A stretch of DNA of 64,000 nucleotides from Candidatus Woesearchaeota archaeon (GTDB lineage: Archaea; Nanobdellota; Nanobdellia; Woesearchaeales; JAFGUC01). Made by a program: the position numbers and the translations under genes. The notes under the pieces were generated by a model. That model had not been told where the DNA came from and ran no database searches. It worked only from the letters and a program-made list of their open reading frames with translations. Positions 32,201 to 38,674 of this stretch are shown one piece after another; position 1 is the stretch's first letter; each line of letters starts with the position of its first letter. The DNA is taken from assembly GCA_016938695.1 (NCBI GenBank), contig JAFGUC010000024.1:434001-498000 (forward strand), given 5' to 3'.

Positions 32201-35021
32201 TGTATATTTTGCAGATGCTGGAAAAAATATTCTCTTTGAAAATGGTGATTTACATGATTGTGGAATATATGGAACTTTAAGAGATGGTTTTACAGTTCAC
32301 GGTGTTTTTGATAATGTTATTGTCAGAAATAATACAATCCATAACAACGGCTATGCAATGGGAATTATTGATGGATATATGTCAGATGTACCATCTGAAG
32401 TAATGAGCAATGTTATTGTAGAAGAAAACAAAATATACAATCAAGTATCTTTTGGAATTCAACTATCTTCAATAGTAAATTTTACATTTAGAAATAATTT
32501 AATGTATAACAATCTACAAGGAACAGCAATTAATTCAAATATACTATTATTGACTCCAAGCAATATGGAAGGTTTAATTGATAATGATTCAGTTAATGTT
32601 AACTTCTATAATAACGTATTTTATGGAAATGAATATACTATATTTTATATTGAGGATGACCAAGTTAGTGATGTTAAAATAAAAAATAATATTTTTATGA
32701 ACAACAATCCAAACGGCGAATTTTTCATTAATCTTGAAAATAGTTCTGATATAAATCTTTCAAATAATTTATATTACAATAACACAAATCCTGCTTTTAG
32801 AGTAAGTGGTTCAACATACAATCTTGTAGATTGGTTATCTTCTGGACTTGATTCAAATAGTATTAATGCAGATCCTTTATTTTATAATTTACCAAGTGCG
32901 GATTTCAGAATTTTAAATAGTTCTCCAGCAATTGACAATGGAACACAAGTAGATGCACATTATGATTTTGTAGAAAATTTAAGACCCGTTGGTGCAAATT
33001 TTGATATTGGTGCTTATGAATACGCATTAGATGGGATTGCACCAAGTATCAGTAATTTACTAAATATTTCAACAAATGAATCCGTTACAATTACTTTCAC
33101 AACAAACGAAGCCGCAAATGTAAGTATCAATTCTGGAACAACAATAATATTAGGAACAAAGAATTCCAATTCATCGTTTGCAACAACAATCAATCTTACA
33201 ATTAACGGATTAACAAATAATACATCATATTATTATAATATTACAGTTTGTGATGTAGTCAATAATTGTAATACGATAGGACCATATAGTTTTACAACAC
33301 TCCAAACTCCTGATACTATTAATCCTGTATGGTCTGGAAATACTACTTATTTAGTATCGCCAACATACCAGCAAAGTCAAAACCATCAGTTTAATATAAC
33401 ATGGTCAGATAATCATTTAGATTCAGTTATTTTTGAAACTAATTTTTCAGGAATTCCACAAAATGTTTCTTCAAGTGGAAATTTAGGAAATGAGTATTAT
33501 TATAATATTGCAAATCTTGCTGCAGGAACATATTATTGGAAATCTTACGCAAACGATACTTCGAGTAACGAAAATGAGACAAGTCTTTTTATGTATACAG
33601 TCTCAAAAGCATCAACGGCAATTAATTTATTATTAAACAGTACAGATGGTAATATTGCAATTGAGCAAAACTCTTTACTAAATATGACTGTTAATTCCGC
33701 TATTGCTGGTACATTAAGGTTATATCAAAATGGTACATTACTTAACACTTCAACAAGCAACTTTACAAGAATAATTAATGAAACTGAATTAGGTTATTTT
33801 AATATAACTGCAATGTATGTTGAAAATACAAATTATACAAGTTCAATAGAAACACATTTCTTAACGGTGCATAATCAGTATATTCTTGAATTATCAGATT
33901 CATTAAATAAATCTTATGCAGATATAAACGAGAGTATAACATTCTTTGCGAATTATAGTAATTTTAGTGTTCATATTTCTGCATCAACATGTAACATCAC
34001 ATTTAGTGACGGTAATTGGTCGTTAATGACTGAGAATACAAGTAATTATAATTTCACAAGAAATTTCTCAAACAACGGAACTTATCTATACAATGTAACT
34101 TGTAACAAAACAGGATATCCAACTCTAACTAAAAATAGTTCAGTTCAAATTGGTTGTATAGAATCTTGGTCCTGTGGTTCTTGGTCAACTTGTACTGGAA
34201 CACAGTCTAGAACTTGTACTGATGCAAATAGCTGTGGAACAACATTAAATCAACCAGTTTTAATTCAGAGTTGTACAGTAACAACTTCAAGTAGTGGAGG
34301 GGGAGGAGGAAGTTCAGGTGGTGGATCAGCAGGAGGAGGTTCATCAATACCTGAAAGTGCAAACAGTATTTCAAAAACATGGAGCATGGTTTCACAAGGT
34401 GATGTTCTTGACTGGAATATAACAGGTCATGAGATAGCTAGAGTAGTATCAACACCACTCACAACAGGATTTTTATCTAAGATTGTAATAACTTTAGATA
34501 ATGAATCTGAATTACCTGCGTTTAATTTGTCAGGAATTAATGCCGACTTTGAGCATTCAACAGCTATAGTTAAAGTTCCAAAAGATAGTTATGACTATTT
34601 TGAAATGCAATATGAAGCAGAACCAACAGAAAATATTACCAAAGTATATTCTGATGAATTATATGATTATTATGAAACTGAATTAAGTGGTGAAGGTTTC
34701 TATAAAGTATATGGTAAAAATAATATAATCTACAATAAGGTTGAAGAACAAAATATTACTGGAGAAGTAATTAATGAGTCTATGGTAAATGAAACAATTG
34801 ATGAGATAATAACAGAACCTACTTCAAAGTCAAATCCATTATTTTTAGTAACTGTATTAGTAACATTACTATTCGGCGGAATTGCATCAGTCTTAAAATT
34901 AAATCCCCAAATCTTGAGCAAATTACACAAAATTCCAAAGAAAAATATTGTTCAAAGTGAATACAAATCAGAAAAAATAACAAAGAATAAATCTAAAGTT
35001 AGAAGAACAACCAAAAAATAA
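23274..35021 (+). CDS. Giant modular surface protein/adhesin (NosD-like beta-helices, LamG-like, PKD-like, Fn3-like repeats, TSP1-like motif, C-terminal TM anchor)
   Basis: 3915-aa ORF, N-terminal TM/signal; repeated CxNITSxGxYxL...CQGxxIDG; LIGYWSFDDGNGT...; FNAKNSSSDFGEIIRYDWNFNESN; ESWSCGSWSTCTGTQSRTCTDANSC; Gly/Ser linker; C-terminal TM and basic tail. Confidence 0.85.
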   Translation: MRLFFLVLKRGKVSTVLVLLGLIVVLMSFLLGNNFSQLNSYETEFGKIEWTTRFHSVKSISGVQIEKNLISIDSKNFPELNSPAYIIFYNVSNGLKLFRDGKICTDCEFISNEDGNLIFYVTHFSSYTLNDTYRLDIWDSQENKSIAISRDAVFYANYTNNSVFLSNATCTIHFSDGSFAMNVDSTKKNYNYTRSFSSSGTKNWNVTCALSGYPTLTIQDNIIVKELVIINHNSVSLYDDIPAYYLDEIKKMWFNIAGESHSRGYRYGLNLLEQFNSNYSVDISQYSPLTYATDELRVSNVVWNGGSWEEFTGESRWYTWNAYDTISSASENYIPSHINYSNSNGYVLSAIGFGWCWDMTWMNDVGGTTDSEYGTRWAGASDGGPDGDLRWGLDDDDYSLTGNRVNMDDYLQATQKYINYVENYFTNTTVFFTTGPVDSDYNDNSDTELGYQRELKHNYIRNYVNETGGFLFDYADILVYNDSDVLTTCSWNGHTYPDYSPTNNYDYDESWNYEAYSAEGETDHIGEVGALRIGKAIWVLLARIAGWDGTVNESSINTTPVFDNFDGSTTDFSLYNSTELENITNATIESVNFGKIKFIVPINFSNLNLNSLIQISNKSIYVNTTASSKLNVQAELTFYEVNYLNPLILVDGDVCTECQILLYSDGNLTFNVTHFSNYTIQDATELSIFDSKESSYANIDESVNFYANYTNNSVFISGATCNISFEDGSYLMTEGVDLYNYTRNFSTSGTKEWNVSCNSTGFAWLNLTDNVEIASVIEISGCANISSPGTYILTANILNSAKSYCINISTSNVTLNCQGNTIDGNDIADNGIYVRNILGGTTTLENISIVNCVVSDWDTDGIVFNRITSGEIINTNISSSIEGIHFISSGNINLEEINIDGVSLGILTESSSNLNFTNMSIHNSNSSMSLEYTGNTISTNLNLTNTNRSIFIWVTCGHTFNNVTVGQGLPLKYYENSNGIIIENNNSIGALQLCNVDNSIIRNISIINNEGIYSTSSEHNNFSDLFISNSTDSGLEFDRDSDYNLVEDSEIYYAANSGVTIYYGDYNTIDNVDFTGNSYGVDILRNSYHNTIKNSNFFDNFLSVLIEQTSSNNTFHDNVISSTMAGVYIYDTSSTYPNSIYNNFINATYNVYFDGGTNTQFFNTTNQTGTRIYSSGTNIGGNYWSNPTNTGFSDLCTDSDTDGFCDLAYDVIAESSCVVGSNCSSNTDYLPLSDEFIGTVIQITNCTNITSEGEYVLANDILNSTQYICINVSEDNVSIDCQGHVIDGIKTQFSSGIYTDQNDAIGFRNISLKNCILTDWHYGVYFADSVLIRIENSTFTSNYDGLAIYDSGNVTIIDILSENNTGDGFSIVGVSNVTMINDTIRNNYGGDIEVRGLYDSNVFTNVTGTGDLPIVYYTGEIHLQNWNNNFSQMILTYIGDSTLENITLNRTNYLGSSMYIQVSENVSLRNVTIQKVGSGVSCYGCQYLNVTNSFFSVRNDALRGGSNVYLDNSTIKDSETGLIIEISNSSIKNCIFENNTNGINIWGYNPGENNSIYNNLFNNTNNIIFSGNIYDNFWNITNQTGEKIFSTGTNIGGNFWAEQTGLGYSQLCFDLDKDGFCDLAYDVINDVGCTKGIDCSNNTDYLPYSNYDLINPTIISLINKSYIHSVIFEIETDEFTNVTINYGPSSSLGIFEYDANHSRQHSIYVGGLSENVTYYYNLTLCDLYLNCYTYSTYNFTTDNSSVLRDGLIGYWSFDDGNGTLSATIEDLSENGNNGTITDDGVEVTNGLVGPYALSFNATSGYINIPYDASMDSLNMTISTWITNDDATYSTYAYIRKEGEWHIRKGSGNWEFTGEGGLDGFSSDWDFVNNQNEWHLHTVTIDSTNRELKFYVDGIQYGVTQTISTDKPISGNGIFIGRYNQDYRWQGDLDDVRIYNRVLDEIQVYELYDEAYQIYPIVNNTQVITTNESANIIFDVNQNSNATINYGLTTNLGNYEYDTTYSTYHNIPIISLTNNTLYYYNITVCRLNGYCNTTGPYNFTTDATNTHYISGCTNITSSGIYILTANIINSATNYCINISANNVTFDGQGYTLDGNNAADYGIYVGRSSLMNTNVTVKNITLTNWDTAAINYYQAMRNSIEHINITSNPDIGINLDYSDYNNVSYVVGSENMGSAITINSYSDYNIIDHIDIKNNPTGVFIAYSGAIQNLLKNSRILNSSNYDIRFVSGSTSECNNNISNVTGTGNKPIFHSNGPVNIDGWNNNVSMISLCNSDYSNISNVVLDYEYHGGNKIILYQTDYSNFSNITIRNAERGIYASSCANNYFSNLNLSDSTFGFYLFWTNSINNLFNNSYFFNNTYGLYMDNDINNITIINSQIINNTNGIVFGGLLGPNTLYNNYFGNTNNVILGGSAYTHSFNTTSQVGARIYSSGTNIGGNYWSNPTRTGYSDTCTDSDTNGFCDSAYNISTGTSCIVGLDCGNNTDYLPLSNLYSVDILAPVISSLVNTTTNESVTITFTTNEAANLTINYGTMLESSLSNTSFSILHNESITGLTNNTMYYYNITVCDSLGNCNTTNTYNFTTKQNTGSLIYNLSAFYTGSTIVNSSINFFANYSNNSVLISGATCNISFYDGTISMTEGINLYNYTRNFSSEGTYDWNISCYKTGYLTLQENNSITINNASVRSVIEVFRDTGMVPYTVLFNAKNSSSDFGEIIRYDWNFNESNNKYSQTDNGRLVGHMFNSSGIFNVSLTVTDEQGNNDTSYITITVVPVPVTAETYYIASDGNDSNNGTSPLFPWKTTAKINAMASSMPNGSQILFRRNDTFDLENNTWFLDENLIRAGPEYIKLGAYGTGNKPYIYCENCSSDGTINTNQRTEGNGIIIEDIHFSGFLWLMPTYYSMTQPTGFREPGLQIIVRNLDLYPDGNLGVWSSSGVTMEDCYVDNTQSGVGFGSSNWPGINYFYANHIEVENAYSHCVYFADAGKNILFENGDLHDCGIYGTLRDGFTVHGVFDNVIVRNNTIHNNGYAMGIIDGYMSDVPSEVMSNVIVEENKIYNQVSFGIQLSSIVNFTFRNNLMYNNLQGTAINSNILLLTPSNMEGLIDNDSVNVNFYNNVFYGNEYTIFYIEDDQVSDVKIKNNIFMNNNPNGEFFINLENSSDINLSNNLYYNNTNPAFRVSGSTYNLVDWLSSGLDSNSINADPLFYNLPSADFRILNSSPAIDNGTQVDAHYDFVENLRPVGANFDIGAYEYALDGIAPSISNLLNISTNESVTITFTTNEAANVSINSGTTIILGTKNSNSSFATTINLTINGLTNNTSYYYNITVCDVVNNCNTIGPYSFTTLQTPDTINPVWSGNTTYLVSPTYQQSQNHQFNITWSDNHLDSVIFETNFSGIPQNVSSSGNLGNEYYYNIANLAAGTYYWKSYANDTSSNENETSLFMYTVSKASTAINLLLNSTDGNIAIEQNSLLNMTVNSAIAGTLRLYQNGTLLNTSTSNFTRIINETELGYFNITAMYVENTNYTSSIETHFLTVHNQYILELSDSLNKSYADINESITFFANYSNFSVHISASTCNITFSDGNWSLMTENTSNYNFTRNFSNNGTYLYNVTCNKTGYPTLTKNSSVQIGCIESWSCGSWSTCTGTQSRTCTDANSCGTTLNQPVLIQSCTVTTSSSGGGGGSSGGGSAGGGSSIPESANSISKTWSMVSQGDVLDWNITGHEIARVVSTPLTTGFLSKIVITLDNESELPAFNLSGINADFEHSTAIVKVPKDSYDYFEMQYEAEPTENITKVYSDELYDYYETELSGEGFYKVYGKNNIIYNKVEEQNITGEVINESMVNETIDEIITEPTSKSNPLFLVTVLVTLLFGGIASVLKLNPQILSKLHKIPKKNIVQSEYKSEKITKNKSKVRRTTKK
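26761..30690 (+). repeat. Three copies of a TNQTGxRIYSSGTNIGGNYWSNPTxTGxSDxCTDSDTDGFCDxAYDV-type unit in the giant protein
   Basis: Copies near 26761-26905, 28003-28150 and 30532-30680, each closing a beta-helix block. Confidence 0.8.
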
Positions 35022-35023
35022 TT

Positions 35024-35260
35024 CTATTTATTATACTTTAATCCAGTACTTTTAACAACCAGATAATCTCGTCCATTAACCGTATCTTTATCAGTTCGAG
35101 ATATCTTTACAAAACCAAAAAATTCTAGCTCTTCACAATTATTGATAATCGATTGATAATTAGTATTAACTTTGCGTTGAAGTTTGTTAATACTAATTTC
35201 ATTTTCTTGTTTTAACAAAGTTAGAATCTCTTTTTTTATCTCTAAAGGCTTACGCTTCAT
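35024..35260 (-). CDS. Small winged-helix DNA-binding protein
   Basis: EIKKEILTLLKQENEISINKLQRKVNTNYQSIINNCEELEFFGFVKIS. Confidence 0.6.
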   Translation of the reverse strand: MKRKPLEIKKEILTLLKQENEISINKLQRKVNTNYQSIINNCEELEFFGFVKISRTDKDTVNGRDYLVVKSTGLKYNK

Positions 35261-35378
35261 ATACTACTGTAAGCGTAAAATTTAAATATAATCTGAACTC
35301 ACAATATTGTATTGTCTTTTGGTGACTTAGAGATGCTTGATTGGTTCTCATGTGAATTTAAGTCATCAAGAAGACATT

Positions 35379-35564
35379 CTATTTTTCAAATGCACCATAA
35401 GGACAATTATTAACACAAATCATACATTCTACGCATTTTGAAGAATCAATAATTGGTGCTAAGTAGCCTTCTTGTGCAATTGCTCCCTTAGGACAAGCTC
35501 TAACCATAGGACATCTGTGATTTTCAGGACATAATTTATTTATTACATTAATTGCCATATACAA
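35379..35564 (-). CDS. 4Fe-4S ferredoxin-like protein
   Basis: CPMVRACPKGAI...SSKCVECMICVNNCPYGAF. Confidence 0.8.
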   Translation of the reverse strand: MYMAINVINKLCPENHRCPMVRACPKGAIAQEGYLAPIIDSSKCVECMICVNNCPYGAFEK

Positions 35565-35628
35565 AAATCAAAAATATCTATTTATATTTATTTTCTTTAG
35601 AACAATAATTTTTATAAATAACTTAGTT

Positions 35629-35730
35629 ACCAATTAAATGTTACTCAAGGAAAGCAAGGTGAAAATCCTTCACTGTCCCGCAACCGTAAAGTCGGAATGC
35701 TTGAATAATTAAATTGGTCGAGGTATGCCG
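35629..35730 (+). ncRNA. Cobalamin riboswitch-like leader (compact)
   Basis: AAGGAAAGCAAGGTGAAAATCCTTCACTGTCCCGCAACCGTAAAGTCGGAATGC matches the conserved core; ACCAATT/AATTGGT closing helix; directly upstream of a corrinoid adenosyltransferase. Confidence 0.82.
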
Positions 35731-35760
35731 CATTATTTCTAAAATAGCGACAAAATAAAA

Positions 35761-36276
35761 ATGTATGGACTTACACATGTATACTATGGGTTTGGTAAAG
35801 GAAAAACTACAACAGCATTAGGTGTAGCAATTAGGGCAGCAGGAGCAGGATTAAACGTTGAATTTGTTCAATTTCTAAAAGATGGAACAAGTAGTGAATT
35901 TAAGTCATTAACTCATGTTCCGAATATAAAATATTATAATCCTAGTTTTATAGGTTTTGTAAACCCTGAATATATAACGCCCAATCAATTGGAACAATCT
36001 TTTTTAGCATTTGATTATGCATCAGAAAAATCAAAGGACCCTTCTGTAGATATATTAATTTGCGACGAAATTTTGTGGGCTTTCGAATTAAACTTATTAA
36101 CTCACTCTAGTATTTTAAATATGATTAAAAGTAAACACAAAAACCTTGAATTGATTTTAACAGGTGCAATGTGTCACATAGATATTATGGAACTAGTAGA
36201 TTATGCTACAGAATTCAAGTGCAATAAACATCCTTATTACAGTAATATACCTGCAAGATTAGGTATAGAATACTAA
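35761..36276 (+). CDS. Cob(I)alamin/corrinoid adenosyltransferase (CobA/CobO/BtuR-like)
   Basis: THVYYGFGKGKTTTALGVAIRAAGAGLNVEFVQFLKDG...SVDILICDEILWAFELNLL...LILTGA. Confidence 0.88.
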   Translation: MYGLTHVYYGFGKGKTTTALGVAIRAAGAGLNVEFVQFLKDGTSSEFKSLTHVPNIKYYNPSFIGFVNPEYITPNQLEQSFLAFDYASEKSKDPSVDILICDEILWAFELNLLTHSSILNMIKSKHKNLELILTGAMCHIDIMELVDYATEFKCNKHPYYSNIPARLGIEY

Positions 36277-36309
36277 CAATTTATTAATTAAAGGTAATTT
36301 CAACAAAAG

Positions 36310-37152
36310 ATGAACTTTGGAGATTTTGCAAATTCAATAAGAGAACCAGACCAGTATTACGTAGATACAAGTAGATTTATTGAATTTAAAGCATTTTTAT
36401 CAAAAAAAGAATTAGCTTTTATTGATTCAGGATTCCAAGAGATTTCAGAACAAGTTTTCTTTGTTAAAGTTCACGCAGGAGTTTGGAAAGAAAATGAGAA
36501 AACTAAAGACTACCATGCAGAATTTTTAATAAGTTTCAAGAAAGAAAAACAAATTTTTAATTTACAAAAAAACATATTCTCTGATTTTATTTTAGAGTCC
36601 ATAACAGAAAACATTGTTGAAAGCTCTGAAAAGTCGGCAATGATTTTTTTGCTTAAAGAATTAGAATCAGGTAGTCTTATAATAAGAGATGGATCATTTG
36701 ATAATCCTATTTTTAATGATGTAATTAGTATTTCAAAGCAAAAAGGTATTCTTATTTTGGCTCTATCAAAATCAACAACAATTCAAGATAATAACTCAAA
36801 TATTACTAAGGTGTTGTATAATAGTGGTTCAGATACAACTTGGTTTTACAATTATGAAAAAAGAGAAACTTACTCTATATTTTTTGTAAGATTGCACAGA
36901 TTGTCAAAATTTTCGTTCAGATTGGACATCCCAAATTTTGAAGGTTTAGATGTAAGACATCCTATAGAAATTTTAGCATCAAATTGTGTTGATCCTGTTT
37001 TTCTAGGTTACCCTTATGGCTTAATTGATGCTGATTCATTTGCACGTGTTTCAAATGAAGATGCAAATTTTTACAAAGTTATTTTAGAAACACAATACAA
37101 TCTGGATACAAATTATAGTGCTCATTCAATTCTTGATAAAATTAGATTTTAA
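36310..37152 (+). CDS. NurA-domain nuclease-like protein
   Basis: AFIDSGFQEI...SLIIRDGSFDNPIF...KGILILALSKST...LGYPYGLIDADSFARVSNED. Confidence 0.5.
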   Translation: MNFGDFANSIREPDQYYVDTSRFIEFKAFLSKKELAFIDSGFQEISEQVFFVKVHAGVWKENEKTKDYHAEFLISFKKEKQIFNLQKNIFSDFILESITENIVESSEKSAMIFLLKELESGSLIIRDGSFDNPIFNDVISISKQKGILILALSKSTTIQDNNSNITKVLYNSGSDTTWFYNYEKRETYSIFFVRLHRLSKFSFRLDIPNFEGLDVRHPIEILASNCVDPVFLGYPYGLIDADSFARVSNEDANFYKVILETQYNLDTNYSAHSILDKIRF

Positions 37153-37839
37153 TTTAAAATTCCATTCTCTTGTTGAATATTTTTCTAATGCTAAATCTTG
37201 TGCTTCTCTCATTTCTTCTTTAGTTAATTCACCAAAAACCAAATCAAATTTAAGACTGAATTGCTTAATTAAATTTTCTTTTAATTCTTCATAATCAAGA
37301 TTGGTATTAGTAACTCTTTTCTTGACGCCTGCACCCAATAATTCTGCCATTTTGTCAATGTCTGTTTTCAATAGAATTGTTCCATGTTGTAATAATACTC
37401 CATCACGGCGTATTTGTGCATTACCAGATATTTTTTTGTCTTCTGAAATGATATCATTAACAGGAGAATGCTTACAAGAAATACCTAAATCATTTATTGC
37501 ATCAATTATTGGTTGTAAGATTTCTTCATATGTTTTTAATGGTTCATCGTTGTCTAAATTATCTAATTTAATCACAATTGAATATGTTAGTTCGTGGTCA
37601 TGATAAACACATCCGCCACCAGTAATTCTTCTAACAAAATTAATTCCATTTTTTTTAAGTATGTTGATGTCAGTTATATCATGAATATTCTGGAAATATC
37701 CTAAGGATATTGCAGATGGTTTCCACGTATAAAATCTTAATGTATCATCAACATCTCCTCGGATTCTTGCATTTAGTATTGCTTCATCAATTGCCATTTG
37801 CATATAGCAATTATCTTTGATTGTGTCAATTAATCTCAT
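37126..37839 (-). CDS. lplA: Lipoate-protein ligase A family (catalytic domain)
   Basis: LRFYTWKPSAISLGYFQN...NFVRRITGGGCVYHDHELTYSIVI...KISGNAQIRRDGVLLQHGTILL. Confidence 0.88.
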   Translation of the reverse strand: MRLIDTIKDNCYMQMAIDEAILNARIRGDVDDTLRFYTWKPSAISLGYFQNIHDITDINILKKNGINFVRRITGGGCVYHDHELTYSIVIKLDNLDNDEPLKTYEEILQPIIDAINDLGISCKHSPVNDIISEDKKISGNAQIRRDGVLLQHGTILLKTDIDKMAELLGAGVKKRVTNTNLDYEELKENLIKQFSLKFDLVFGELTKEEMREAQDLALEKYSTREWNFKLKSNFIKN

Positions 37840-38674
37840 TTTCTAAATACCTCGATGCATTATATGAACTTCTAACAAGTGGACCAGATTCAACATGTGT
37901 AAATCCAAGTGAATGTGAAAACTTTCGTAATTCTTCAAATTCATCAAGTGAATAATATTTTTGAACAGGATAATGGTTTTCACTTGGTGATAAATATTGA
38001 CCAATTGATAAAAAGTCACAATTTACGTTTTTTAGATCAGTAATTGTTTTTTTGATTTCAGTAATTGTCTCTCCAAGTCCAACAATTATTCCTGACTTAG
38101 TTAACATTTGTGGATTGATTTTTTTAATTTCTTTTAAAATATTAAGTGATTGTAAATAGTTAGCTTTTGGTCGTAACTCGCCAAATAATCGTTCAACAGT
38201 TTCAATATTATGTCCGATAATTGCTGGTTTTGAATCAATTATTTTTTTGAGGGCATTAAAATTTCCATTTAAATCTGAAATTAAAACTTCAGTTTTAATG
38301 TTTTCTTTATTTAATTCATTAACACATTTAACGAATTGACTTGCACCACAATCGTCTAGGTCGTCTCGAGTAACACAAGTAATAACTGCATATTTTATTC
38401 CTAAATTCTTAGCAAATTCTTTTATTTTATTGGGTTCATTTATATCAACATCATCAGGAATACCACTGTTGACATTACAATACTTACAATTTCTTGTACA
38501 CGTATTTCCCAAGATGATGAATGTTGCAGTGTTTTTTGAAAAACACTCGTATCTATTAGGACAATTAGCATCAAAGCAAACGGTATTTATTTTTTGTTTT
38601 AATATTTTCTCACGAGTATTAAGAAAATCTCTTCGATTATATTTTTGTATTTGTATGTAATCGGGAATATTCAT
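37826..38674 (-). CDS. lipA: Lipoyl synthase
   Basis: TVCFDANCPNRYECFSKNTATFIILGNTCTRNCKYCNV...HNIETVERLFGELRP...GLGET. Confidence 0.93.
   Translation of the reverse strand: MNIPDYIQIQKYNRRDFLNTREKILKQKINTVCFDANCPNRYECFSKNTATFIILGNTCTRNCKYCNVNSGIPDDVDINEPNKIKEFAKNLGIKYAVITCVTRDDLDDCGASQFVKCVNELNKENIKTEVLISDLNGNFNALKKIIDSKPAIIGHNIETVERLFGELRPKANYLQSLNILKEIKKINPQMLTKSGIIVGLGETITEIKKTITDLKNVNCDFLSIGQYLSPSENHYPVQKYYSLDEFEELRKFSHSLGFTHVESGPLVRSSYNASRYLENEIN

Noticed and set aside
24277-34930. Short ORFs in other frames inside the giant surface protein gene
   Set aside because: Low-complexity His/Leu/Ile/Asn translations typical of AT-rich alternative frames.
35280-35378. Possible C/D-box sRNA (TGATGA on minus strand near 35360)
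   Set aside because: No CTGA D box at the required spacing on either strand.
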